Shown here piece by piece: positions 53,661 through 63,217 of a DNA stretch of 64,000 nucleotides. This DNA comes from Azospirillum sp. B21 (GTDB lineage: Bacteria > Pseudomonadota > Alphaproteobacteria > Azospirillales > Azospirillaceae). The stretch is from the NCBI RefSeq assembly GCF_008364825.1, contig NZ_VTTO01000002.1, forward strand, positions 124,001 to 188,000, in the 5' to 3' direction. Made by a program: the position numbers and the translations under genes. Every line of letters begins with the position of its first letter. Position 1 is the stretch's first letter. Under the pieces are notes generated by a model that saw nothing but the letters and a program-made list of their open reading frames with translations, was not told the origin of the DNA and made no database searches.

Positions 53661-54572
53661 ATGCCCCCCAACACGGGCAACTACACGGCCGTCTACGGGT
53701 TCCCGGAGTCGGCGGACGCGGCGCGCCGGCTGGCCCAGGCGCTGGACATTCCCTGCCACATCGCCGAGCTGCACCGCTTTCCCGACGGCGAGAGCCTCGT
53801 CCGCCTGCCCGAACCGGTCGAGCGCGCCATCGTCTACCGCTCGCTCGACCGCCCGAACGACAAACTGGTGGAACTGACGCTCGCCTCCTCCGTGCTGCGG
53901 CGCCAGGGGGCGACCGACCTCTGTCTGGTGGCGCCCTACATGGCCTACATGCGCCAGGACGCCGTCTTCAGGCCGGGCGAGCCGGTCAGCCAGACGGTGG
54001 TCGGGGAGTGGCTCGGCCGCTGTTTCGACCGGTTCGTCTGCGTCGAGCCGCACCTGCACCGCACCCACACGCTGGACGAGGTGTTCGTCGGCCGCCCCTC
54101 CATCGCGCTGAGCGGGGCCGCGCCGATCGCCGACCATCTGCGCGCCGCCGGCGTGGCGCCCGGCACGGTGATCGTCGGCCCCGACGAGGAGTCCGCCCCG
54201 CTGGTGGAGGCGGTGGCCGGTCCGCTCGGCCTGACCGGCGTGGTCGGGCGCAAGGAACGGCGCGGCGACCGCGACGTGACGGTGGCGCTGCCGCCCGATG
54301 CGCCGATCCATGGCCGCCCGGTGGTGATCGTCGACGATGTCATCAGCTCCGGCGAGACGATTTTCTCCTGTGCGCGGGCCGCGCGGGTGCTGGGGGCCGA
54401 CACGGTGCGGGTGTACGGCGTCCATGCCCTGTTCAACGACACCGTCGCCGGGCGCTTCGCGGCGGAAGGGCTCGGCCGCCCGCTGTCCTGCGATGGCGTG
54501 CCGCACCCGTCCAACGCCCTGTCCCTCAGCGGCTTGATCGCAGAAGCCGTTCAATCATTCGTAGACAAATGA
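53661..54572 (+). CDS. Ribose-phosphate pyrophosphokinase-like protein
   Basis: 303 aa with AGAGGGAGA upstream of ATG 53661. It follows the PRPP synthetase plan: HRFPDGESLVRLP (ATP-site loop), RSLDRPNDKLVELTL, YMAYMRQDAVFRPGEPVS (the YxRQDR..GE region), VEPHLHRTH, and a PRPP-binding loop VIVDDVISSGETI at about 221-233. GPDEESAPLV replaces the housekeeping PDxGG...RA loop. The short, variant form suggests a paralogue of prs, not the main enzyme. It makes PRPP from ribose 5-phosphate and ATP, or a relative of that reaction. Neighbours give no pathway. Confidence 0.85.
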   Translation: MPPNTGNYTAVYGFPESADAARRLAQALDIPCHIAELHRFPDGESLVRLPEPVERAIVYRSLDRPNDKLVELTLASSVLRRQGATDLCLVAPYMAYMRQDAVFRPGEPVSQTVVGEWLGRCFDRFVCVEPHLHRTHTLDEVFVGRPSIALSGAAPIADHLRAAGVAPGTVIVGPDEESAPLVEAVAGPLGLTGVVGRKERRGDRDVTVALPPDAPIHGRPVVIVDDVISSGETIFSCARAARVLGADTVRVYGVHALFNDTVAGRFAAEGLGRPLSCDGVPHPSNALSLSGLIAEAVQSFVDK

Positions 54573-54695
54573 TTGCTCCCGGAATGCGGCCTCTGTAGAC
54601 GCTCCGGCGTTGCAGAGACGCCTGATGAGGAGGCAGGTGCGACCATTATGCACGGCCCTTTGCCGATCCTTTGATCCATTACGGCCGGCCCAAGG

Positions 54696-54723
54696 TTGCC
54701 ATTTACGATAATTGTCATATAAC
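54696..54723 (+). promoter_or_regulatory. Sigma-70-type promoter upstream of the globin-coupled chemoreceptor
   Basis: TTGCCA (54696-54701), 16-base spacer, TATAAC (54718-54723), in a clearly AT-rich patch about 50 bp before the predicted start. Four to five matches in each hexamer against TTGACA/TATAAT. No operator identified. Confidence 0.45.
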
Positions 54724-54773
54724 TGTCGCCGGATGCATCGCGGCTTCGCGCTGATTGTGCGTATGTCGCATCA

Positions 54774-56537
54774 ATGGTGTGGATGGGCGACATGGCGGCT
54801 GATGGGCGGGCACTTCGGGCGGACGCGGGCTTCTTCGGGCTTGAGGCGGAGGAACGCGGACTGCTGGCGAGCATGGGGCGGCTGATCGACCGCAGCCTGC
54901 CCGACCTGTCCGAGCGTTTCTATGCCCACCTCTCGCGATGGCCGGAGACCCGCAAGCTGCTGGACGCCCACGGCGACCTGCCCCGGCTGAAGCGGCTGCA
55001 GGCCGATCACTGGCGTCTGATGTTCCAGGAGGCCGGTTCGCCGGCGCATGAGGCCCGCTGCCGGGCGGCCGGGGAGGCGCACCTGCGCATCGGGCTGGAA
55101 CCGTCCTGGTACATCGGCGCCTATGGCGTTGTGCTGAGCGACCTGCTGGCCCTGGTGCAGGGCGCGTTGCGCTGGCGTCCGGCCACGGCGCGGCGGGCGG
55201 TGGCGGCGGTAGCCCGCGCGGTGTCGTTCGACATGGACCGGACCTTGGCGGGCTACGGCCTGTCGGCTGCCGGTACCGCCGGTGGCGCCGAAAGCGGGCG
55301 GTCGCCGGGCGGCTTCGCCGCGACTTTGATGGACCGCACCATCGATGTGGCGATGGCCATCAACGACGCGGCGGTCGCCAACGCCCAGATGGTCGGGCAA
55401 CTGCGCGCGGTCGATCACGAATCCCAGGGCATCGCCGCCGCGACCGAGGAGACGGTGACCGGCATCCAGGAGATCTGGGCGCGCAGCCGCGACGTCGCGG
55501 CGTTGGCCGGGGAGGCGCGGTCGGTGACCGCCGACGGCGGACACACCGTTCAGCAGGCGGTCGCCCGCATGGAACAGATCGCCACGGCGGTCGAAGGGGC
55601 GGCAACGCGGGTCGGCGAGTTGTCGGTCGCCTCGGAACGCATCGCGGAGATCGTCTCCACCATCGAGGCGATCGCCAAGCAGACCAACCTTCTGGCCCTG
55701 AACGCGACCATCGAGGCGGCGCGGGCGGGAGAGGCCGGCAAGGGCTTCGCCGTGGTGGCGAGCGAAGTGAAGAACCTGTCCAACCAGACCGCCCGCGCCA
55801 CGGAGGACATCCGCCTGCGCATCGACGCGCTGAAGGCGGAAATGGGCGCCATCGTCGCATCGATGGAGGACGGCACCCGCGCCGTCTCTGCCGGCCAGCA
55901 GGCGATCCGCGAGGTCAGCGAACGCATGGCCGACATCGGCGACCATATCGGCCGCACCGAACAGCGCATGTCCGATATCGCCAGCATCCTGACCCAGCAG
56001 TCCGCCGCCGCCAATCAGGTGGCCTCCGGAACCGCGCGCATCGCCGAAAGCAGCGCGTCCAACAGCGCCGCCATCCTGCGCAGCGTCCAGGCGACGCGCG
56101 GCGTGGAGACCCTGCTGGGCAACCAGCTGACCCAGCTGATGGAACAGGACATCCCCGGCAAGATCGTGAAGATCGCCAAGGTCGACCACGTCATGTGGAA
56201 GAAGCGGCTGGCCGACATGCTGGTCGGGCTGGAGACCCTGCGCCCCGACGAACTGGCGAGCCACGAGGCCTGCCGGCTCGGCAAATGGTATTACGGTCCG
56301 TCCTCGATGGGCTACCGCACCCATTCCGCCTTCGTCCGGCTGGAGGCTCCGCACCGGAAGGTTCACGACCACGGCAAGGCGGCCGCCCGCGCCTTCGTGG
56401 CCGGCGACATCGACCGTGCGCTTGCCGAGGTGGCGGAGGTCGAGCGTGCGTCCAAGGACGTCATCGACCTGCTCGACACGCTCGACAAGGCCGGGCTGGA
56501 GACCGGCCCGACGCCGGCCGCCGCGGTCGGATTCTGA
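54774..56537 (+). CDS. Globin-coupled chemoreceptor with C-terminal CZB zinc-binding domain
   Basis: 587 aa, soluble (no membrane helices). Starts are possible at ATG 54774, 54783 or 54792. Residues about 12-165 form a sensor globin: [36 protein letters not shown], with H103 as likely proximal haem ligand. The MCP signalling domain includes the tip [20 protein letters not shown]. The C-terminus (about 460-580) is a CZB domain: [41 protein letters not shown], with the His and Cys zinc ligands in place. It should sense O2/NO through haem and zinc-linked redox or HOCl signals, feeding CheA. Confidence 0.92.
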   Translation: MVWMGDMAADGRALRADAGFFGLEAEERGLLASMGRLIDRSLPDLSERFYAHLSRWPETRKLLDAHGDLPRLKRLQADHWRLMFQEAGSPAHEARCRAAGEAHLRIGLEPSWYIGAYGVVLSDLLALVQGALRWRPATARRAVAAVARAVSFDMDRTLAGYGLSAAGTAGGAESGRSPGGFAATLMDRTIDVAMAINDAAVANAQMVGQLRAVDHESQGIAAATEETVTGIQEIWARSRDVAALAGEARSVTADGGHTVQQAVARMEQIATAVEGAATRVGELSVASERIAEIVSTIEAIAKQTNLLALNATIEAARAGEAGKGFAVVASEVKNLSNQTARATEDIRLRIDALKAEMGAIVASMEDGTRAVSAGQQAIREVSERMADIGDHIGRTEQRMSDIASILTQQSAAANQVASGTARIAESSASNSAAILRSVQATRGVETLLGNQLTQLMEQDIPGKIVKIAKVDHVMWKKRLADMLVGLETLRPDELASHEACRLGKWYYGPSSMGYRTHSAFVRLEAPHRKVHDHGKAAARAFVAGDIDRALAEVAEVERASKDVIDLLDTLDKAGLETGPTPAAAVGF

Positions 56538-56669
56538 AGGCGGCTTCCGACCGGCCGGTAACACTAACGATCGGGGCAGGTTCTGGTGTAGGCTGGCCGA
56601 CATAGGCGGGGCGAGCAGAGGAGGCCCGGCAAGGATGTGCGAGGGCAGGCCGTTGAGCGGAGAGGTGTG

Positions 56670-57176
56670 ATGTCGAAGGTGACGGACGTCGTGCTTCGGA
56701 TGTCCCGGAAGCTGACGGAAGACATCGCCGCCCTGGGCCGGCTGCGCGCAGCGGGAAAGCCGAAGACCTTTCCGCGCTTCCGCGAGATCCGCGCGGCCTA
56801 TCTGGACATCCAGGGGCTGATCTTTTCGATCCAGGAAAGGCTTGAGGCTGCCGGGAAGGAGCTGCCGCCGAATTTCCCGCAATGGGTTCTCCGGCAGAAG
56901 CTGAGCGCCATCGCCATCTTCACCGACATCAGCCATTCCTTCGTCAGCGACCCGCCGCTGGCGCTGACGTCCTCGCTGGGCGCCTTCGACGTGCTGGTGG
57001 CGGAGCAGAAGGCCTTCAACGAAACCCTGCACACCTTCGACACGATGCTGATGGAAGCGGGCATCGACGACAAGACCGCCGACGAACTCGATGCGACCCG
57101 CAGCAAGATCGAGCAGATCCTGGGCATGATCGAAACGCTGCTGCTGACCAGTCCCAAGATCCTAGAGGAGTTCTGA
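56670..57176 (+). CDS. Helical cytoplasmic protein coupled to the GGDEF-EAL gene
   Basis: 168 aa from ATG 56670 (AGCGGAGAGG upstream). Nearly all helical: SKVTDVVLRMSRKLTEDIAAL, FPRFREIRAAYLDIQGLIFSIQERLEAAGKELPPNF, then QKAFNETLHTFDTMLMEAGIDDKTADELDATRSKIEQILGMIETLLL. No membrane segment or known motif. Its TGA overlaps the ATG of the CHASE-GGDEF-EAL gene (TGATG), indicating translational coupling, so it is a candidate partner or regulator of c-di-GMP turnover. Not recognised otherwise. Confidence 0.75.
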   Translation: MSKVTDVVLRMSRKLTEDIAALGRLRAAGKPKTFPRFREIRAAYLDIQGLIFSIQERLEAAGKELPPNFPQWVLRQKLSAIAIFTDISHSFVSDPPLALTSSLGAFDVLVAEQKAFNETLHTFDTMLMEAGIDDKTADELDATRSKIEQILGMIETLLLTSPKILEEF

Positions 57177-59980
57177 TGGCGGAACCGGCAGCAGATCCCG
57201 CAGTCGATCAACCTGCGGACCGCCCGCCGGCCTCCCGCCCGGAACCCTCCTTCCGTCGCTTCCTGCGCAATCTGCCATTGCCGGCCCTCATGCCCGTTCT
57301 GGCTTTGATTGCCGGTTGCGGCCTGTCCGTGCTGGCGATGCTCCAATCCGACCGCCTGCTGACCCGCGAGGAGGAGCACCGCTTCGCCACGCGGGCAGAG
57401 GAGATTCACGGCCAGCTGGCCGACCGGCTGCAGGTCTACCAGCAGGTCGCCCGCAGTGCCGCGTCGCTGGTGATGACCTTCCCCGATCTGCATTGGACGC
57501 AGTGGAGCCAATTCGTCGAGGCGCTGGACATGCCGCGGCGCTATCCCGGCATCATTTCCGTCGCCTATGCCCGCGCCGTGCCGGCCACCCGTTCCGGCGA
57601 TCTGGTGGCTGCGATGCGGGCGGCCGGCCTGACGAATTTCCGCATCTGGCCCGAGAGTGCGGGGGCGGAGCGGGTGGTCAACATCTTCACCGCCCCGGTC
57701 GACGAGGCGAATGTGCGGGCGATCGGCTTCGACATGATGTCGGAAGCGACGCGGCGCTCCGCCATCGAGCGGGCGCGCGACAGCGGCGAGCCGGCCGCCA
57801 CCCGCGCGATCACGCTGAAGATCGACGAGGCGGCGGGGGCGAAGCCTGCCTTCATCCTTTATCAGGCGACCTATCGCGGCGATCCGTTGCCGCCGTCGCT
57901 GGAAGCGCGGCAGGCCTCATTCACCGGCGTGGTGCTGGTCCCGGTGCGGATCGGTCCGCTGGTGGACGGGCTGGTTGACGAAAAGCAGCCGGACACCGGC
58001 ATCGAGATCTACGACGTGCCGCCGGCCGAGGCGGAATTCCCGCTCTACCGCAGCCGGCGTCCGCTGGAAACCACGGCCGCCATCAGCCTGATGCGGGAAC
58101 TGCCGGTGGGCGGCCGGGTCTGGACCATACGCTACGACAGCCTGCCCGACGGGGTGCTGACCGCCCATGAATGGGTGCCGGGGGCTCTGCTTGCCGGCGG
58201 GATCGCGTTGAGCATCGCGCTGTCGCTGATCCTGCGCATGATGCTGGCGACCCATTCCCGTGCGGTCGAACTGGCGGGGGAAATGACGGCCTCGCTCCGC
58301 CTGCAGGAGGCGGAACGGCAGCAGTTGTTCACCCAGGCGCCGCTGGGGATCGCGCTGGTCGGCACGAACGGCCTCCTGACCGACTGCAACCCGGCCTTCG
58401 CCGCGGCCGCCGGGCTGGTGCGGGAGGAACTGCTGGGAACCGACTTGCGGCTGCGCTTTGGCGACCAGGCCTCCGTCTTCGCACTGGAAGCGGCGCTGCA
58501 GGGCGAAAGCGGCAAGCTGGAATCCGACCAGCCGCTGGTGCTGGGCGGGCGGCGCAGCCATTTCAGCCTGCATTTCCAGCCCGTCACCCTGACCGAAGAG
58601 CTGAAATTCGTCCTGGCCTTCGCCGAGGACATCGGTGATAAGCGCCGGGCGGAGCAGCATATCCAGTATCTGGCGCATTTCGATGCGCTGACCGGCCTGC
58701 CCAACCGCGTCCTGCTGTTCGACCGCATCGCCCAGGCCCTGCGCGAGGCGCGGCGCGAGGGCAGCAAGGTGGCGGTGCTGTTCATCGACCTCGACCGCTT
58801 CAAGGTGATCAACGACAGCCTGGGCCACAGCTTCGGCGACGAGGTGCTGCGGTCGGTGGCTCGGCGGCTGCAGTCGGGATTGCGCGAATCCGACACGGTC
58901 GGGCGGCTGGGCGGCGACGAGTTCCTGATCGTGCTGCGCCGCGTGACCGAACCGGAGGATGCGGCGCGCGTGGCCGAGAAAGTGGTGGCGCATCTGGCCA
59001 GCCCCTTCACCGTCGGCGGCCAGAATTTCGTGGTGACGCCCAGCATCGGCATCAGCCTGTATCCCGACGACGCCGATGACCCGGAAGGGCTGATCCGCTG
59101 CGCCGACATCGCCATGTACCACGCCAAGGAAAATGGCCGGAACGGCTTCCGCTTCGTCACCAAGGAGATGGGCGCCAGATCGCGCGAGCGCATGGATTTG
59201 GAAGGAAGTCTGCGCGACGCCATTCGCGAGGGGCAGCTGTTCCTGGTGTATCAGCCGCAGGTCGATACCCTGACCGGCCGCATCGTCGGGCTGGAGGCGC
59301 TGATCCGCTGGCGCCACCCGGAGGAGGGACTGATCCTGCCCGGCCGCTTCCTGCCGGTGGCGGAGGAGACCGGGCTTGTGCTGGCGATGGGCGACTGGGT
59401 GCTGTTCGAGGCCTGCGCCCAGATCCGGCGCTGGCGCTCGCGCCTCGACCTGTCGATCCCGGTGGCGGTCAACGTTTCCGGCGCCCAGTTCCGCGACGGC
59501 CAGCTGCCGGCCAAGGTCGCCCGCGCGCTGGATGCCAACGGCCTGAGCGGCCCGGAGCTGGAGGTCGAGGTGACCGAAAGCACCCTGATCGACGATGTCG
59601 AATCGGCGGCGGCGACGCTGGGGGCGTTGAAGCAGCGCGGCGTTCTGATCGCGCTGGACGATTTCGGCACCGGCTATTCCAGCCTCAGCTATTTGCACCG
59701 TTTGCCGATCGACAAGCTGAAGATCGACCGCTCCTTCATCCACGACCTGTCGACCGGCGCCAGCGACGCCTCCGTCCCGCGCGCCATCGTCGGGCTGGGC
59801 CGCAGCCTGGGTCTGTCGGTGATCGCCGAGGGGGTGGAGACGCAGGAGCAACTGCAGCTTCTGCGCGATCTGGCCTGCGAAAGCTACCAGGGCTTCCTGT
59901 TCAGCCGCCCCGTCCCGGCCGACGAGGTGGAACGGCTGCTGGCCAGGCAGGGTGCCGCCCAGCCGGTGGCGGTGGAGTGA
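57176..59980 (+). CDS. CHASE-PAS-GGDEF-EAL c-di-GMP signalling protein
   Basis: 934 aa. Two membrane helices (about 35-60 and 338-360) enclose a CHASE sensor: PRRYPGIISVAYARAV, IGFDMMSEATRRSAIERARDSGEPA. A PAS domain follows (LFTQAPLGIALVGTNGLLTDCNPAFAAAAG), then GGDEF with an intact GGDEF motif (GRLGGDEFLIVL) and EAL with an intact EAL (GLEALIRWRHPEEG), the DDFGTGYSSLSYL loop and IAEGVETQEQ. Both active sites look competent, so it may make and degrade c-di-GMP. The CHASE domain probably reads a small periplasmic ligand. TGATG overlap with the preceding gene. Confidence 0.95.
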   Translation: MAEPAADPAVDQPADRPPASRPEPSFRRFLRNLPLPALMPVLALIAGCGLSVLAMLQSDRLLTREEEHRFATRAEEIHGQLADRLQVYQQVARSAASLVMTFPDLHWTQWSQFVEALDMPRRYPGIISVAYARAVPATRSGDLVAAMRAAGLTNFRIWPESAGAERVVNIFTAPVDEANVRAIGFDMMSEATRRSAIERARDSGEPAATRAITLKIDEAAGAKPAFILYQATYRGDPLPPSLEARQASFTGVVLVPVRIGPLVDGLVDEKQPDTGIEIYDVPPAEAEFPLYRSRRPLETTAAISLMRELPVGGRVWTIRYDSLPDGVLTAHEWVPGALLAGGIALSIALSLILRMMLATHSRAVELAGEMTASLRLQEAERQQLFTQAPLGIALVGTNGLLTDCNPAFAAAAGLVREELLGTDLRLRFGDQASVFALEAALQGESGKLESDQPLVLGGRRSHFSLHFQPVTLTEELKFVLAFAEDIGDKRRAEQHIQYLAHFDALTGLPNRVLLFDRIAQALREARREGSKVAVLFIDLDRFKVINDSLGHSFGDEVLRSVARRLQSGLRESDTVGRLGGDEFLIVLRRVTEPEDAARVAEKVVAHLASPFTVGGQNFVVTPSIGISLYPDDADDPEGLIRCADIAMYHAKENGRNGFRFVTKEMGARSRERMDLEGSLRDAIREGQLFLVYQPQVDTLTGRIVGLEALIRWRHPEEGLILPGRFLPVAEETGLVLAMGDWVLFEACAQIRRWRSRLDLSIPVAVNVSGAQFRDGQLPAKVARALDANGLSGPELEVEVTESTLIDDVESAAATLGALKQRGVLIALDDFGTGYSSLSYLHRLPIDKLKIDRSFIHDLSTGASDASVPRAIVGLGRSLGLSVIAEGVETQEQLQLLRDLACESYQGFLFSRPVPADEVERLLARQGAAQPVAVE

Positions 59981-60049
59981 CGGCGGCGATCGGATGCGCC
60001 ATCGAGGCGGCCCACCGGTGAGACCGATGCGGCCAGGAGCGGAAACCTG

Positions 60050-60424
60050 TCATCCAGGGAAGTCCGCGGAAGGCGGGTCGCTGTGGGTTCGGCACTGCAG
60101 CAGCGTGTCGATCACGGTTGTGTCGCTGTAGGGCTTTGCGATCACCGGACGGTGGCGGTGCGACTTGGGCAGCCCATCCTCGCCATGGCCGGTGGTGAAA
60201 ATGAATGGAATGCCCACTTCAGCCAGACGGTCCGCAACCGGATCGATCTTCTGGCCTCGCAGGTTGATGTCGAGCAAAGCGATGTCGAAGCGGTTTGCTG
60301 CGATGATTTCCAGAGCGCTGTCGATCGAGCCGACGGGACCAAGGCAAATGGCGCCCTGGTCGCACAGCACATCTTCCAAGCTCATCGCAATCAAAGGCTC
60401 GTCTTCGACGATCAGAATGGTCAT
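60050..60424 (-). CDS. Stand-alone response-regulator receiver domain
   Basis: 124 aa from ATG 60424; an in-frame TTG at 60448 has a stronger ribosome site (GAGGGAACC) and would add 8 residues. Receiver residues are complete: E7/D8, phospho-acceptor D52 (LLDINLRG), T78 (FIFTTGHG) and K97 (VIAKPY). There is no output domain. Sequence style (TTGHG, AKPYSD) matches receivers paired with HWE/HisKA2 kinases in alphaproteobacteria; no kinase gene is in the window. It is convergent with the GGDEF-EAL gene and its C-terminus ends SADFPG. Confidence 0.9.
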   Translation of the reverse strand: MTILIVEDEPLIAMSLEDVLCDQGAICLGPVGSIDSALEIIAANRFDIALLDINLRGQKIDPVADRLAEVGIPFIFTTGHGEDGLPKSHRHRPVIAKPYSDTTVIDTLLQCRTHSDPPSADFPG

Positions 60425-60804
60425 GTCGGTCAAAGCATCGCGAATCAAGGTTCCCTCGCCTGATTGTCCATGTTGGTATGCGTAATGGTGAAGTAACAGT
60501 GAATGACTTATCTGAATGACACCTGTTCCATTATTTTGATTCGTTCTGATATTGATCGATTTTTTCGTCTCTAGGCATGTAGATTCGCATTCTCTCGGCG
60601 GCGTCCGCATGATCTGATCACCGCGTTATAAGCCAAATGTCCAAATACAGTTGGAGAGCGCCGCCCGCGCGGCTCTTCCAAGCCGGACGACATGAATACG
60701 TTCTTGGAGCGACGCTGGATCTGTGGGTCAGGCGATTGAATGAGGAGAACGGAGAAGAGGGCGTCCGCAGTGTGCTTCGGATTCGTCCGTTCCCGGATAT
60801 GCGT
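60425..60804. other. Intergenic region of about 380 bp, AT-rich in part
   Basis: Between the receiver gene start (minus) and the M20 gene end (minus, 60805). The stretch 60470-60580 is strikingly AT-rich (TTATTTTGATTCGTTCTG) and should hold the receiver promoter. I find no gene, hairpin or RNA. A lone GGAAC on the minus strand at 60529-60525 lacks a GTT at the right spacing. Confidence 0.45.
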
Positions 60805-62109
60805 TCAGAACCGCGGACCGTCGTTACCGTTCATCAGCCCCAGCGTCGCCAGCGCCATCACCTGGGCCGACTGCACCATGTCGTCGATGCCGACCCATTC
60901 ATCAGGCTGGTGCGCGAGGTCGAGGATGCCGGGGCCGTAGGCGATGCAGTCCTTCAACTGGCCGACGCGCACGACGTGTTTCTGATCGTAGGTGCCGGGG
61001 GAGACGACATGCTGCGCCGGGCGGCCCAGCACGGTTTCGATGGCGGCGGCGACCGCCCGCACCACGGGGGCGTCGGCGTCGGTCATGGTGGGCAGGAAGG
61101 CCAGCACCTCGCGCAGCTCATACTCGAAGCCTGGGCGGCTGCGGCGCAGATCCTCCAGGATGGCGACGATCTCGCCGCGGACCGCCTCGGGGTCCTCCTC
61201 GATCAGGTAGCGGCGGTCGATGACCATGCGGCAGCGGTCGGGCACCATTGGGCTCGGCAGGCCGTCATGGTCCTCGCGTTGGCCGCCATGGATGGCGTTG
61301 ATGTTGATGGTGGACTGGCGCGCCCCTTCCGGCACCACCGGCATGTCGGTGCGCTTGGCGGCGAGGCGGGGGATCAGCTCCGTCTCGATCCGGTGCAGCA
61401 CCGCACCCATGTGGCGCACCGCGCAGTTGCCGAGGAAGGGCATGGAGCCATGGGCGACGCGGCCCTTGGTCTCGATCTCCGCCCACCAGACGCCGCGGTG
61501 GCCGATGCAGACACGGTCGACGTTCAGCGGCTCCGGAATGATGACGTGGTCGACGCGGGGCCGGGAGAAATAGCCGAGCTTCGCCAGATGGCCGACGCCG
61601 CCGTAACCGCCCGATTCCTCGTCCACCGTGCCGGAGATCTCCAGGGCGCCGGCGGTCAGCAGCCCTTCCTCCAGCAGCGATTCGACGGCGATGATCGAGG
61701 CGGCGATGCCGCCCTTCATGTCGCAGGCGCCGCGGCCATAGACCCGGCCGTCCTTCACCACCCCGCCGAAGGGATCGACGGTCCAGCCCTGGCCGGCCGG
61801 CACCACGTCGATATGGCCGTTGAAGTGGACGCAAGGCCCCGGCCGCGGCGCCTCGATGCGGGCGACGACGTTGGTGCGCGGATAGCGGTCGCTGTCGCCG
61901 GCCGCCCCTTCCGCCCGCACATACTCAACCGAGAAGCCCCGTGCCGCCAGACGGCGGCCGATCAGTTCGGCACAGTCGGTATAGACGTCGCCGGGCGGGT
62001 TGACGGTCGGGATACGGATCAAGGCCTGGGTCAGTGCGACCAGATCGTCGCGCCTCGCCTCGATACGGCGGAACAGCTGGCTGGTTGCGGCGTCGGTGTC
62101 GGAGCGCAT
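60805..62109 (-). CDS. M20-family ArgE/DapE-type deacetylase
   Basis: 434 aa. Zinc-site motifs: HFNGHIDVVPAGQGW, GRGACDMKGGIAASIIAVESL, SGTVDEESGGYGGVGHLAK (catalytic E plus ligand E), and the dimerisation domain with RVAHGSMPFLGNCAVRHM. It matches the acetylornithine deacetylase / succinyl-DAP desuccinylase superfamily, with RWAGDLAHQPDEW-like end. Exact substrate undetermined; it lies divergent from a 2-keto-4-pentenoate hydratase-like gene, which may point to catabolism of an acylated compound. Another M20 member is at 27420. Confidence 0.88.
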   Translation of the reverse strand: MRSDTDAATSQLFRRIEARRDDLVALTQALIRIPTVNPPGDVYTDCAELIGRRLAARGFSVEYVRAEGAAGDSDRYPRTNVVARIEAPRPGPCVHFNGHIDVVPAGQGWTVDPFGGVVKDGRVYGRGACDMKGGIAASIIAVESLLEEGLLTAGALEISGTVDEESGGYGGVGHLAKLGYFSRPRVDHVIIPEPLNVDRVCIGHRGVWWAEIETKGRVAHGSMPFLGNCAVRHMGAVLHRIETELIPRLAAKRTDMPVVPEGARQSTININAIHGGQREDHDGLPSPMVPDRCRMVIDRRYLIEEDPEAVRGEIVAILEDLRRSRPGFEYELREVLAFLPTMTDADAPVVRAVAAAIETVLGRPAQHVVSPGTYDQKHVVRVGQLKDCIAYGPGILDLAHQPDEWVGIDDMVQSAQVMALATLGLMNGNDGPRF

Positions 62110-62283
62110 GGCCTCTCCCGCGGCAAGGACGGCATCAGTGTCGCCTCAAGCGGATGGTCCGTCCACCCCGCCTTTCGGGAAGCGCGCCGGGTGGCGTTGG
62201 CGGGTTGTGTTTTGTGCAGCGCACTTTCCCGGACCGGCCGGGGCGGCTACAGTCGCCGCACCCCTCAGCGGAGAGTCCCTGTC

Positions 62284-63123
62284 ATGACCGTCACGCACCC
62301 CATCGGGCTGAGCGCCCCGACCCTGGCCGACCCGGTGATCGCCGAGACCGCCGCCCGCTTCGTCGCCGCCCGCCGCAGCGCGACCGGTCTCGCCGAGTTC
62401 CCCGGCCCGCTGCCGGCGGATCTCGCCACCGCCTACGCCATCCAGGCGACGGCGACCGCGGCCTGGCCCGACGAGGTCGCCGGCTGGAAGGTGGCGCGGG
62501 TGCCCCCGGCCCTGGAGGAGGCGCTGGGCGCCATGCGCTACATCGGTCCGGTCTTCGCCGGCACGGTGGCGACAGCCGACGGGGGAGCGCTGAGCTTTCC
62601 AGTGATTCCCGGCGGTTTCGGCGCGGTGGAGGCGGAGTTCGCGGTGCGCATCGCCGCCGACGCTCCCGCCGACAAGCTGGACTACAGCCCGGCGGAGGCC
62701 GCGGCCTTCATCGCCGCCGTCCATGCCGCCGTCGAGGTGGCGGGCGGCCCGCTGGCTCCGGTCAACGAACTGGGGCCGACCGCCTCGACCGCCGTCTTCG
62801 GCAACAACACCGGCCTGATCATCGGCGAGGAGATTGTCGGCGGGCTCGAAAGCGCCGATGCGCTCAGGGCCGAGGTGCTGATCGACGGGCAGAGCGTCGG
62901 GGTCGGCAGCGCCGCCAAGCTGCCGGGCGGCATCGCGGCCGCGGTCGCCGTGGCGCTGAGCATGGCGGTCCGGCTCGGCCGGCCGCTGAAGGCGGGGCAG
63001 TGGGTGTCCACCGGCGCCCTGACCGGCGTGCATTCCATCGCCATCGGCCAGCAGGCGCGGATCGCCTTCACCGGCCTTGCCCCGATGAGCGGCACCGCCG
63101 TCGCGGCGACGCCTGCCGCCTGA
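62284..63123 (+). CDS. 2-keto-4-pentenoate hydratase / fumarylacetoacetate hydrolase-fold enzyme
   Basis: 279 aa from ATG 62284, preceded by CGGAGAGTCC. Fold motifs: GWKVARVPPALEEALGAMRYIGPVF, metal-site glutamates in AVEAEFAVRI, VELGPTASTAVFGNN-like region and LPGGIAAAVAVALSMAVRLGRPLKAGQW. This is the MhpD/FAH C-terminal fold of hydratases in aromatic and hydroxyproline-type catabolism. It may convert a 2-oxo-alkenoate to a 4-hydroxy-2-oxo acid. Divergent from the M20 deacetylase and upstream of the EamA carrier. Confidence 0.85.
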   Translation: MTVTHPIGLSAPTLADPVIAETAARFVAARRSATGLAEFPGPLPADLATAYAIQATATAAWPDEVAGWKVARVPPALEEALGAMRYIGPVFAGTVATADGGALSFPVIPGGFGAVEAEFAVRIAADAPADKLDYSPAEAAAFIAAVHAAVEVAGGPLAPVNELGPTASTAVFGNNTGLIIGEEIVGGLESADALRAEVLIDGQSVGVGSAAKLPGGIAAAVAVALSMAVRLGRPLKAGQWVSTGALTGVHSIAIGQQARIAFTGLAPMSGTAVAATPAA

Positions 63124-63217
63124 AGGTCGAGAGGCTCCACCATCAGCGTCGCGGATCGTGCAATCCAGGGTGGGGCGGAGGGCATGGCCGTCCGCCGCCT
63201 TCGGGCGAGCCAAACGG

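Noticed and set aside
60525-60529. GGAAC on the minus strand upstream of the receiver gene as an EcfG promoter
   Set aside because: No GTT-type -10 at 16 or 17 bases; the spacing gives AGTC/GTCA instead.
60637-62283. Long plus-strand open frame running upstream of the hydratase gene
   Set aside because: It is antisense to the M20 gene with typical GC-rich shadow composition; the hydratase has its own ribosome site at 62284.
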